Shown here in pieces: positions 55,267-64,000 of a stretch of DNA of 64,000 nucleotides. The notes beneath the pieces were generated by a model. The model saw only the letters and a program-made list of their open reading frames with translations. It was not told where the DNA came from and searched no databases. The position numbers and the translations under genes were made by a program. This stretch comes from Chrysogorgia sp. JL179-B06. Lineage: Eukaryota; Cnidaria; Anthozoa; Scleralcyonacea; Chrysogorgiidae. The stretch is from positions 791,001 through 855,000 of the forward strand of contig JAYKKM010000193.1 in assembly GCA_035772405.1 (NCBI GenBank). Reading direction: 5' to 3'. Position 1 is the first letter of the stretch. Every line of letters starts with the position of its first letter.

Positions 55267-55690
55267 AAACGGGGACAGGACTAATCACACAGCTGAACAC
55301 CACGTACAAACAAAACACGATATTGACTGGGACTCGGCTGAATATATCGCCTTTAACACAAACTACAAACAGCGACTTACATTAGAAAGTTGGTATACCA
55401 ACTTGGAAAATAAACAACTTAACAGATTACAACAATTACCGACACCATACAAACAATAGACCTACCGACAAACAATATTCGCCAACGCTTAACGCATGAC
55501 GCAACACCCACTCACACTAATTATGACACAAACACACGATGACGTAATGAACCACACGTATATATAGGCAAACCTGACAAACACGCTTTACTTGACTCTA
55601 AAGATGACCGCCGCTGAGGCCGTCGAAACGTCAGTCACCAACAATAGTCTTTCTCAAGACTACTGAGTACAACAACCTGGACGATCAAGT
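55266..55690 (+). pseudogene. Penelope-like element fragment, sense arm
   Basis: Joins the antisense fragment head to head at about 55266, so the two form an inverted pair. It carries the last part of the GIY-YIG region with stops (EHHVQTKHDIDW), then the tail with TATATATAG and the motif at 55593. Same subfamily as 49215-50705. Confidence 0.8.
55593..55636 (+). ncRNA. Hammerhead-like motif with one core change
   Basis: Stem I TGACT and AGTCA; core CTAAAGA (consensus CTGANGA, so G5 is A); stem II GAC.GCC and GGC.GTC; then GAAAC and GTC. The G5 change predicts loss of activity. Confidence 0.6.
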
Positions 55691-55945
55691 TCACATGCAT
55701 CTAATCATACTCCTAGGTTCAAACCATTTACTCTACTTTGGTTTGTGAGACTCGATATAACATAACTGTTGAATAAGATCTATTTAACGAATAAATTCGC
55801 CATCAAAACTATCGTGCATGCAGGTACGATTTATCCATAAAATGATATGAAAAATCGGGGGGATGATCAATCTAATGAGTCTGCACCTCACACGCACACA
55901 CACTTTCAATATTGCTCCGCGGTCTGTAAAAATTCGTTTGCTTAC

Positions 55946-56473
55946 CAACATTTTGGGGATAGGAAGTTATCTGAAATTTCCCACCATTTTCTGGAGAAAG
56001 ACCAGTTGCTTCTTTTATCCTATTAGCCAGGGTGAAGGAAAACGAACTTTCTCCTGGATAGAAAGACGTACTATAGCTCCACTTCATGCCTTGCTTCTTT
56101 AGCAACGAAGATAAACTGTCGTTGATGCACGTAGTACCTTCGACAAAATCTTCGCGGCTCACTTTGATTTTCTTCAAGCCAATTTCCTTGAGGTTTCTTT
56201 TTAATGTCGCCAGAGAATCGAAACAAAGCAATGGATCAAGTTTGGAGATGTGACTAACGTGCCTGTCGTGGACATCGGCTAGTGAATCACATTCATAAGG
56301 ACTTAGAAAATGTTCCAAAACATGCGCCCGCACACTGCTTTCCTTGTGACTGTGTTGTAAGGTTTTTACTTCAACTGTTATGGCTCCATCCATCTTAAAT
56401 GACTTCACATCTAACTTATTCAAAATATTAGGCTTGAAATCCTTGTTCAATTCAGTGGCGACGTTTTCTTTCG
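55946..56473 (-). CDS. Prolyl 4-hydroxylase-like gene, N-terminal exon
   Basis: 528 bp on the - strand, phase 1 in and phase 1 out. Acceptor TTTTCTTTTTAACAG, donor G before GTAAGC. Encodes KENVATELNKDFKPN, then HVLEHFLSPYECDSLAD (start of the oxygenase domain, typical FLSxxECD), KWSYSTSFYPGE and KFQITSYPQNVG, which runs into YKNHTD of the next exon. At least one more 5' exon (start codon, possible signal peptide) is needed and was not found up to 64000. Substrate could be collagen-like or another protein; unknown. Confidence 0.88.
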
Positions 56474-56799
56474 CTGTTAAAAAGAAAACTTATCAATGAA
56501 ATATTGAAAGCTAATAAGTATTTGACATTTACACTCGACTATATCGCTAAAAGGATGAGCAGAAGGCCTCACACACTCTAACCGACTGAGATTTTGATCG
56601 GTTAGATTACCACCTTAACAAGATTTCAATCAATTTTACTTACTCCTGATTGGCTAATGACATCAGTATTAAACTTAAATTGTTATCTAAAATATACTAG
56701 GATTACTACAAGGGGTATTATTAATATTTCGCCAAATTACGCGTGCGATTTTTCATTAATTATTGGCGAACAACATATCCTATACGTTAATATACACAA

Positions 56800-57060
56800 T
56801 AGTGAATGTGGGAGAGCTCGGAGTAGACAGATGATACATATTCAAGCTCATATCAAGCTCGTATCCTCAGAAAACGATTCTGAGTCCCGGACAGGAATCG
56901 AACCTGTAACCTTCTAATTGAGCTAACGAGACTCAGATGGAGAGCGAAGGACGGGAATCAGAATCAATTTTCTGAGGATATGAGCTTGACGATCGTCCAT
57001 GTATCGTCTGTCTACTCCGAGCTCTCCCACATTCACTATTGTGTATATTAACGCATCCCA
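56800..57060. mobile_element. tRNA-derived SINE, inverted pair
   Basis: A - strand copy (tRNA-like part at about 56878-56935, partly deleted) followed by a + strand tail (56955-57050) with GCTTGACGATCGTCCATG and CTCTCCCACATTCACTA. Same family as 23935-24530. Confidence 0.7.
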
Positions 57061-57439
57061 GCATTACTGATATATACAGGAAGTGACTGCAAGAGGCGTA
57101 GGAATCAGTGACCGCATTTTTAGGGGGGTGCAGGGGTTCTCCCCCGGAAAATTTTGAAATCTAGAAGCTCGGAAAGCCAATTTGCAGAAATTTGAGCAAA
57201 CTTTTTCATCTAATTCTACAGCGATCATAGTTCAAATGAATCCAAGAGTTGCCTGCTGTCTCTTACCAGGTAACGCCATTTTTGCACCTAGTACTGACAG
57301 AAAGGTCTGGGAATCAATCTAACACTCACGTGACAAGGGTTTATAGGGGTCAGGTTATATCCGTTTGTAAAATCTCGTGTAGATGAAGCCCGTAGGTAGA
57401 TTATCTTAACTCTTAAGTAGCTTCTCTCCTAGCCTCTAT

Positions 57440-57590
57440 AGTCGTACTAATACAATTGAGAAAAACCCCATTCAATTTAGCAACGCTTGTCCTGATTTTG
57501 GGGGGGGGGGGCTCAGCCCCCCATTTCAAATTTTGGGGGGCTTCAGCTCCCCCAGCGCCCCGGTTCCTAATCCTATGGTGACTGCCGCAT
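57440..57590. repeat. G/C-homopolymer-rich repeat
   Basis: A run of about 12 G at 57500 and several GGGGGGCT/AGCCCCCC motifs, resembling the G/C-rich subterminal parts of the insertion at 21990. Borders not fixed. Confidence 0.4.
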
Positions 57591-57594
57591 GGGC

Positions 57595-57775
57595 AGTGCA
57601 TATATCAATTGAACCAGTACATCATTGTAACCTTCGTTCTCCATCTGAGTCTCGTTAGCTCAATGGTTAGAGCGTCTCACCGGCAATCGGAAGATTACAG
57701 GTTCGATTCCTGTACGGGACTCAGAATAATTTTTCTCATGAGGATATGAGCTTGACGATCGTCCATGTGTAGTCA
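57595..57775 (+). mobile_element. tRNA-derived SINE, + strand copy
   Basis: Full-length-looking copy: head (TATATCAATTGAACCAGTAC), tRNA-like body at 57647-57723, tail (AATAATTTTTCTCATGAGG, GCTTGACGATCGTCCATG). Confidence 0.75.
57647..57723 (+). tRNA. tRNA-like SINE head (pseudo-tRNA)
   Basis: Cloverleaf elements: acceptor GAGTCTC with GGGACTC, D-stem GCTC/GAGC, T-arm ACAGG TTCGATT CCTGT. The anticodon stem has one mismatch; anticodon position reads GGC and position 33 is C instead of U. It is a SINE promoter rather than a functional tRNA. Confidence 0.6.
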
Positions 57776-58125
57776 ATATATCCTATACATATGTACTCAA
57801 CTCGTGGCCAATATCACGGCAACGCGACCTCCGTTACTGAAGGGTCTCAGGTCAAAACGTCCTCGCCTCCATAGTATATTTAAAATTTCTAACGGCTTAT
57901 TATCAACGGTTCGTCATATTTGATTAATTGTTAAGCAACACTATATTTTGCAGTTCCCTGATTTCTGCTATTTCTGCTGGGTATAAGATCCCGCTCTGTT
58001 CGTCGATGGCCTCGCGTAGCAAGAAGCCAAAACACACCTCGTACGTCGTAACATAATTTTAACTTTTGGTTTCTGCACGATTATTACATTACTATACTAT
58101 TACAATATATTTTATTATTTTACAG

Positions 58126-58176
58126 GTAGAACAAGGCAAGATCAACTCAAGATCGTACCACATGTTGACATTGTGA
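58126..58176 (+). CDS. FAM117/GLCCI1-like: FAM117/GLCCI1-like, candidate last exon
   Basis: Acceptor TTATTTTACAG; in phase 0 after exon 6 it encodes VEQGKINSRSYHMLTL and a stop. Vertebrate GLCCI1 has VEQLSSRVSF in the equivalent C-terminal position (recalled), so VEQ...SR is a partial match. Another frame of the same exon runs longer, ending IVTIEEVEN before its stop, and would need a different preceding phase. It lies 25 kb from exon 6, and further exons could exist between. Confidence 0.42.
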   Translation, partial: VEQGKINSRSYHMLTL

Positions 58177-58718
58177 CAATAGAAGAAGTTGAGAACTGAT
58201 ACCTGGAAAAAAGTGTGATTTCGGGATCCTGAGGAATATCTGCCTTAGCTAACAAGATTGAGGAACATTTTGTGTTCTTCACAAGGCGAATTTTGAGGAA
58301 TCACACTCAGTTATCTATCATTTGAGATTGTGCAGTGTTCCTCATATCCTGTTAACAGAATTTGAAGATTATTTTGTTTCTTGCAGACGTTCCAAGCAAC
58401 ATAACTGACTGAGTTCCAGATTTTGAGGATTTTCCTCAGCTGAAATATTATTCTCTGAGGATTTTGTGTTCTGTCTATACATAAATAACATACAGTACCA
58501 CTCATAATACATAAAAGGAAGAAAAAATACATGAATTGATGGCTAATAGTAGGGGGAAATTAATTCCCATTTAAAAACTACTCTCCAAACAAACAAAAAG
58601 AAAAATGTATGGATTGTCATACAAGCTAATTACATTATACTGAACAGTGAACATACTCAATTACTTTTACTAAAGATCCTTCAATAACCTAGCCTTAAAA
58701 GACAGCAAAGAAGATGCA
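58177..58718 (+). other. Candidate 3' UTR of the FAM117-like gene
   Basis: AT-rich, no exon. No exact AATAAA was found nearby; variants such as ACATAAA occur at about 58480 and 58509. Assignment depends on the last exon being correct. Confidence 0.3.
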
Positions 58719-59229
58719 TTAAAGGGACACTCCGGCCCAAATACAAATGTAGTTCATATGAAAGATCTTACTGACTTTAGATTATGTCCAAAGTTGCAGC
58801 ATTCCTATCAATTTAGTTAAGAAGATGTGGCTAGTTGAAGTTGGAGAGTTTGTCCAATTTCGACGCCATTTTGTTTCTCAAATATGACGTCACTGAGTGA
58901 CGTGATCTCGTATTATGCCTAAGAAGCTCCTCTACTTTCCTGCATGATGAACTAAATAGTTTATTTCGACTAATTTTCGTCCAAAGACCATTCACAATAA
59001 CTATCACTATGTGATCGCCATCAAAACAACTCCACTGACGATAAAGAATCACTCAATGACGTCATATTTTCAAAACCAATATGGCGTCAAAATCCACAAA
59101 TTTTCAACTTCAACTAGCAATATCTTCTCAACTAAATTGATAGGAATGCTGAAACTTTGGAAATAAACTAAAGTCAGTAAGATCTTTCATATGAACTGCA
59201 TTTGTATTTGGGCCGGAGTGTCCCTATAA
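58719..59229. mobile_element. TTAA-type foldback element
   Basis: Left TTAA (58719-58722), right ATAA (59226-59229); ends AGGGACACTCCGGCCC and GGGCCGGAGTGTCCCT; long arms (TTACTGACTTTA, CCTATCAATTTAGTT and complements). 511 bp. Confidence 0.83.
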
Positions 59230-59279
59230 CTACATCTGTAGGTAAAGAGTTCCAATAAGATATATATCTATGAAATAGT

Positions 59280-59600
59280 TCGTATGTATATACCAAAAGT
59301 CCATAAAGAGGGAATACCTTTACGCCCGATTCTGGCTATGACATAACCTCGCTAAACAACTTTCATTAATTTTAGAACCTGTTTTAAATAAGTATTCCAC
59401 ATGAATCTAACAATGTGTTCTTTCGATATTGTTAGTTTATTCACAATATGCCGTTGGATGAAACTATTCAAATATGTATTGACACACTCTATCATTCAGA
59501 CCTATAGAACCACCTACAATTTCAGAAGATGCCTTTAGAGACCTTATATATGTTATCTGCCACAAATGGTGACAGTTGAATTCAGCTTTAGGGATACGAT
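59280..59600 (+). pseudogene. PLE reverse transcriptase remnant
   Basis: Frames with shifts read IPKVHKEGIPLRPILAM, SFDIVSLFT and then a PLDETIQICIDTLYH-type segment. These are RT motifs of PLEs (the KxHK...RPI and D-x-x-x-L-(F/Y)-T blocks). Heavily decayed; catalytic xDD box not seen. Confidence 0.7.
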
Positions 59601-59809
59601 AAAATGAAAGAGAATTTTCAGACGTCGACATAGACACGGAGAAGGTTACAAGCATTTCAATCGGCATCGGTACTGGAACAAGGAATTGGAGGTCGATGAA
59701 ATAGAGGTTGGTGAATTTAACAAGTACTTCATGCCAAAATATTTTGATTTAGTCGTGAAAAAATATCTTCCAACTTAGACACCATAAAAAAGAGATTCAG
59801 AGGATGTGG

Positions 59810-61925
59810 CATAAACTCAATATCAAACACAAGGAAAAATATCTTCAAGAAATCTTTAACAATGAAAAAGGTGATGAACAGGTTATACCTAAACGATCGG
59901 ATGAAAACCATAACTGCGTTGGAATGAAAAATAATGTATCAGGGATTATGCTGTATATGTCGCCAACGTCGAGATAATGTCACTACTATTTCTTGTACGA
60001 TATGCCATGCAGAACTATTCCATTGTGATTGTGTAGAATTCTGCGAAAGTCTTTCTATATAAACGTCATAAACGTCCCATTTGTAAGCTTCATATTGAGC
60101 TCAAGAGAACAAACGTTGAAATTGCTGGCTATAAAGCAGTGTTTTACACTGTATGACGTCGACGCCATTAATGGATTTGCTAAATACTGTAACGCAGCAT
60201 CTTCAGGCCCTTCTAGCCTTCTTCACTTCACAGCAGCGACTTTGCAGAGGCTAAGAAGTAGTTCCAACAAGGAATCTGCTGTTTGTATACATGAAGGTCC
60301 ATGCATTAGCAATCACAAGAGCCATTGGAATGGTTCCAAGTAAAGCAGAGCATGAAGATGCATCTGAATTATTCAACAGTCTCCTAAACAATCTGTGTTC
60401 TCAAATGCCTTTGGATGGACAAGATGCACTCAGTCAGATCCCTTTTCCAATGAAAAATACTCTCATTGAACAGATGTCTTGTTCCAGATTGTGAGAAGAT
60501 AACTGGCAGCAGTATTGTAATGTGGAATTATCCCGTGCAAATACCGGCAAACGTAAGCACAATAAATTTGCAATCGTTGCTCTGGACCCATATACAAATG
60601 GTCGTTTCACGACAGAAGATGACGAAGCTAAAAAAAGTATGCTAACGTTGCGATTGCCAGCCCGTTGAATTCATTGAAGTTATACCAAATGTACTAACAT
60701 TTACGATTAATCGCATTGAATTCAGCAACAAGGCACGGAGAATTTATACACCCATTCGCTGTGACAAAATAATTAACCTGAGAGGAATGCTGCATTACGT
60801 TACATGCAGCAATCTGCATAAAGGACCGGACCAGAGACAAATTGTGGTCACTTTGTTTCGTATGTGTTCAATACAGAACACACTGCAATCCTTTACGATG
60901 ATGAGTTTGTCAAGGTGGTCAATAACAGGAATCTTGTCACTTCTGACGAATTTATGAGGAACGTAATATATATACATGTATGTGCCTTTACGTCCAAGGT
61001 GTTCGGTGGGGGTCAAGCTGAGGACATAACGGTGCATTTACACACTGATAACATATATGACAAAATAACTGGATACTATCTGCCAATGACCAGCAAGAAG
61101 TGAAGCAGATACGGAAATATAAGAAAAACGTTTTTTGTGGCGCAGTATCCTCTGTTCATCTAATGACTCTTGTCACCCTCAAGCTTTACTGGTTAAGTGA
61201 TGATGTCATCAACGCGTTTTTACAAGGAATAGTAGCTGAGCGTTCAGTTTCCGAACCAAAAACACACGCCTTTTCCACTTACCTGTACACTATTTTGGAA
61301 ACCGGTTCATGAAAATATAGTATTTTGCGGTTGTCGCTTTCTATTGATTCAATGGATTGCGAATTACTATTATTCCCCATCAACTACAATTTACACTGGT
61401 CGTTAATGGCATGCTATACAAGATCTCCTGTTCTTGTTTATTTTGACTGATCAATGTTAAACGTAAACATTAGAACATTTGGTCTCACGCTTGGGTTTTT
61501 TGAGAATTGGATGTTTATACTGTAGCTCCTGATACTGAACATCCCGGGTCAGTACAATTCGTATAACTGTGGAGTTTATGCTTGTATGAATGCCTTTTGT
61601 TTGGTTAACCAAGCAAATAATCCTATACAGTATCTATATACAAGCAAAGACATGAACAACATTCGCTATTGGATGGTAAATTTCTTAAAGAACGCACCTG
61701 CAGTTAACAGAATCCCGAAAAAGCCTGTTTCCACCGAGATACCATCGGTTAATTATTTTGAAGTCCACCAGTCAGATATATTGCGAAAGATTCCCTTCAC
61801 TGAAATCTCCAAAAACTCAGTTTTTCATGAAATCAGAGCCCTGGTAAACCGCAGGACTATAAACTTTCAAAACAACAACGATGCTATAGTCATACACATG
61901 GATTGGTTTCGCAGAACCTAACACC
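59810..61925 (+). pseudogene. Decayed element with PHD-like, USP-like and ULP1-like domains
   Basis: Several frames in order, separated by shifts, look like one former protein or transposon cargo. (a) 59949-60040: LCCICRQRRDN, then SCTIC and ELFHCDC, a PHD-like zinc finger (C-x2-C...C-x2-C-x5-H-x2-C). (b) 60346-60400: EHEDASELFNSLLNNLC, as in the QxxDAxEF block of ubiquitin-specific proteases. A later GHFVSYVF...LYDD at 60846-60900 supplies the expected catalytic His region; the Cys box near 60165 is damaged. (c) 61380-61590: FPINYNLHWSLMAC, VYFD, QYNSYNCGVYACMNAF, the His, Asp and Cys regions of a ULP1/C48 protease (NCG where DCG is usual). Transposase not identified. Confidence 0.55.
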
Positions 61926-62219
61926 ATATGTGATCCACCAGTACCAGGTAAATTAGAACAAAATCTATAAATTGGTCTACAACCGGTGATACAGTATGTT
62001 TGTAACATGTTGTCAAAATTATGAATTGTATGTATCCATCTAAATTTAAAGATAATTTTTATTTATACCTACATGTGTAGATACGCATTTTCGCTATTTA
62101 GATAAACATCCCTTACGAAACGAGGTTCCCGAAAGACAATTTGATCTTCGTGAATGAACAAATTTGAAGGTAAGCTTGTTGTCATATAGTTATATGTATC
62201 CGTGTGTGCCCATTGTTCA

Positions 62220-63560
62220 AATTAAATATAATTAGCTTTGTATTTAAAAATATCATATCAATCTGATTATGACACAATGAGATGTATTTCAGAGGAATTG
62301 GAAATATCGCTCAAGCGTGCGCAGGAGCTAGGAACGCCAATAACCATCTGGTCACCCATTGTTGACAGAAAGGAACCAGACAGCTCTACAACATCTACAC
62401 CAAAAATAACAAAAAAGATGTAAAAAAGAAACACACATTAGAGAAGAAGATAAACCTCTTAAAATATAAAAAAAAACTCGCAAGATTGCGCGTCGGAATG
62501 GACTTACACCGTCAAAAATGGTATAGAAGAAATTGTACATGTCCAAAGAAAGCATAAGAAAACCGGTTGTTCGCTTTGGAAGGAAGAAAGTAGTCAACTT
62601 GCATCGGGATAACTTAAAACGAAAACAATATCCACCAAAATTTCCAAGACATGGAGGAGCTTACCAGAACATGAAAAGTTGGTAGTTCCAGCATCCACTC
62701 ATCCGTACCTCCACCCATCCATTCATTCCTCCATCCATCCACCCACTCATTCATATGTCCATACTTCCATCCAATTTGTTCATATATCCATTTACTCATC
62801 CATATGTACATACTTCTATATCCATTAATTCATTCCTCTATCCATCCACTCATCTATATATATATGTAGATACTTCTATCCAATCATTCATTCCTCCATC
62901 CATCCTTATATAGTCATCGATCCATCTACTTCTCCATCTGTATTTATCCCAATTATCCCAATTCTTTAATTTATCGTGCAGATTGCATATAATGATTTTA
63001 CAACTTTAAAAGGCATGTATATCCATGTCTGAGGTAAATTATTCCGTCTTTAAGCAATGGAAAGTTCGTGCTAAAAAGAGAACGATAGATTTTACCTTCG
63101 ATGGAGAAACATTTGGGATGATGGGTATCCCAACGAATGGAGTTCGTTTTTGATCAGTAACACAAAGACATACCAGATTAGACTTCGTGCAGCAATTGAA
63201 AACTCAGAGCAACAAAAGAAACAACACTTCGGCGGCATCGTATGGCAATTTTGTGCTTGATATTTACCAGAAATTTTGCGAAGATTGGGGCGAGATACCA
63301 GATGAAGACGTATACGAAGCAAGTAGTTAATGGTAATAAGTAAAAAAATGTGTTTGGGCCTGGCACTAGCTCTCAATCAATCAGCGTGCTGGAAATATTT
63401 TATTCAACCAATCATGTTAGAATCCAGGGAGGTGTTCCAGTTTTGGGCGGGTCTGTTTTATTATTTTTTTGTTTTGGGCGGGTCTGGTTTTTTTTTGTCT
63501 GGTTCACGTCATATCTATCATGACGCACTCAAGTAACAACCGTCAACAACAGCTGCTCAA
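62220..63560 (+). other. Right flank of the PHD/USP/ULP1 element; simple repeats
   Basis: A short frame at 62250-62420 (RCISEELEISLKRAQELG) and one at 63150-63330 (YGNFVLDIYQKFCEDWGE) look protein-like and may belong to the same element, but no domain is recognised. 62690-62960 is a degenerate CCAT/CATT tetranucleotide-rich tract. The rest is featureless. Confidence 0.4.
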
Positions 63561-63564
63561 TTTC

Positions 63565-64000
63565 AAGACCAATCACCCTCGGTGTTCCACAAGGAAGTAT
63601 ACTGGGTCCTTTGCTTTTCTTAATATACATAAACGACCTGCCAAAATGCCTTAGTTACAGCAAATCAGTTTTATACGCCGATGATACCCTATTGCATTAT
63701 TCTGCCAAAACAGCATCATCACTTCAAAGTAACATGAACACTGATTTACAATTATATATATAAATTTACAATTATATATATAAACTATTATCGACGAAAA
63801 CCTCCTCACACTTAATTTTGAAAAAACAAAGTTCCTTATCTTTTCTAACAAAAATCAATTAAAGTCTTACTCCAACTTAAAAATCACCAATCATAACCAG
63901 AAAATCAAACAAGAACATTCGTTTAAATATCTCGGCATCACTCTCAGTGAGGATCTTTCATGGCATGATCATATTGAAAACTTAACCAAAAAGATAAACC
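63565..64000 (+). pseudogene. LINE reverse transcriptase, runs off the window
   Basis: Frames with shifts read [36 protein letters not shown] (catalytic YADD box), then a LNFEKTKFLIF-type segment and FKYLGITLSEDLSWHDHI at the right edge. The class is CR1/Jockey/RTE-like. Interrupted near 63755 by a short duplicated TATATA motif (TTTACAATTATATATATAAA type). The 3' end lies beyond 64000. Confidence 0.83.

Larger units (their letters stand above)
13838..58176 (+). other. FAM117/GLCCI1-like: FAM117/GLCCI1-family gene, whole span
   Basis: Seven exons (13838-14117, 14316-14431, 24879-24965, 27432-27665, 30158-30486, 32718-32853, 58126-58176) join with matching phases (1, 0, 0, 0, 2, 0). The model is about 410 residues; vertebrate GLCCI1 and FAM117 proteins are, from memory, roughly 450-590. 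It is serine/proline-rich and has the family's conserved blocks in order: RRTSSLDA...QWPR, RSASWGSAD, a basic coiled segment, and KYASSPKPNNSYLF. The family lacks a known enzymatic activity; GLCCI1 is known as a glucocorticoid-induced transcript. Introns hold LINEs, PLEs, SINEs and foldback elements, and intron 6 contains an antisense prolyl hydroxylase gene. The first six exons are secure; the seventh is tentative. Confidence 0.88.

Noticed and set aside
62614..62811. Tryptophan/methionine-rich - strand frame
   Set aside because: Translation of a CCAT/CATT tetranucleotide tract.

Overview
This is a eukaryotic, almost certainly animal, genomic window. Genes are split by GT-AG introns, coding density is very low, and most of the sequence is transposon debris. 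The two host genes I can reconstruct are metazoan in character: a FAM117/GLCCI1-family gene on the + strand and a 2-oxoglutarate/Fe(II) prolyl 4-hydroxylase (P4H) gene on the - strand. The repeat content (Penelope-like elements with GIY-YIG domains and hammerhead motifs, many foldback MITEs, an XPG-like transposon-associated pseudogene, a recurring CCTCGTACCCAGG motif) fits a cnidarian, perhaps an anthozoan. That assignment is inference.

Layout. 1-4.5 kb: an intact Penelope-like element (PLE) ORF of 813 aa, then a second PLE fragment folded into a roughly 1.4 kb inverted repeat between TA tracts. 4.5-13.8 kb: an antisense LINE, an XPG-like pseudogene interrupted by an hAT-like insertion, and the first of three MULE-like foldback elements. 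13.8-58.2 kb: the FAM117/GLCCI1-like gene, with exons at 13838, 14316, 24879, 27432, 30158 and 32718 and a short candidate last exon at 58126. Splice phases agree at every junction. Its introns hold LINEs, tRNA-like SINEs, foldback elements and PLEs. Its last intron (25 kb) contains the P4H exons in antisense (56473-55946, 51377-51125, 47037-46854 with stop). 58.2-64 kb: a candidate 3' UTR, a TTAA-flanked foldback, a PLE reverse transcriptase remnant, a decayed element encoding PHD-like, USP-like and ULP1-like domains, and a LINE running off the right edge.

The main themes beyond the host genes are these. (1) PLE 3' tails repeatedly carry hammerhead-ribozyme cores whose stem sequences differ but still pair. 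One is split at its stem-II loop by a 370 bp inverted-repeat insertion that itself holds tRNA-like A and B boxes. (2) A family of long palindromes is bounded by TTAA with AGTG or AGGG termini, and the largest carries a THAP-like exon start in both arms, suggesting Kolobok-type ancestry. (3) Three MULE-like foldback elements have clear 9 bp target duplications and a variable internal 21 bp repeat. (4) Clean target duplications date several nested insertions relative to each other. There are no prokaryotic features (operons, CRISPR, rRNA). All family names come from recognition by eye; no database search was run.
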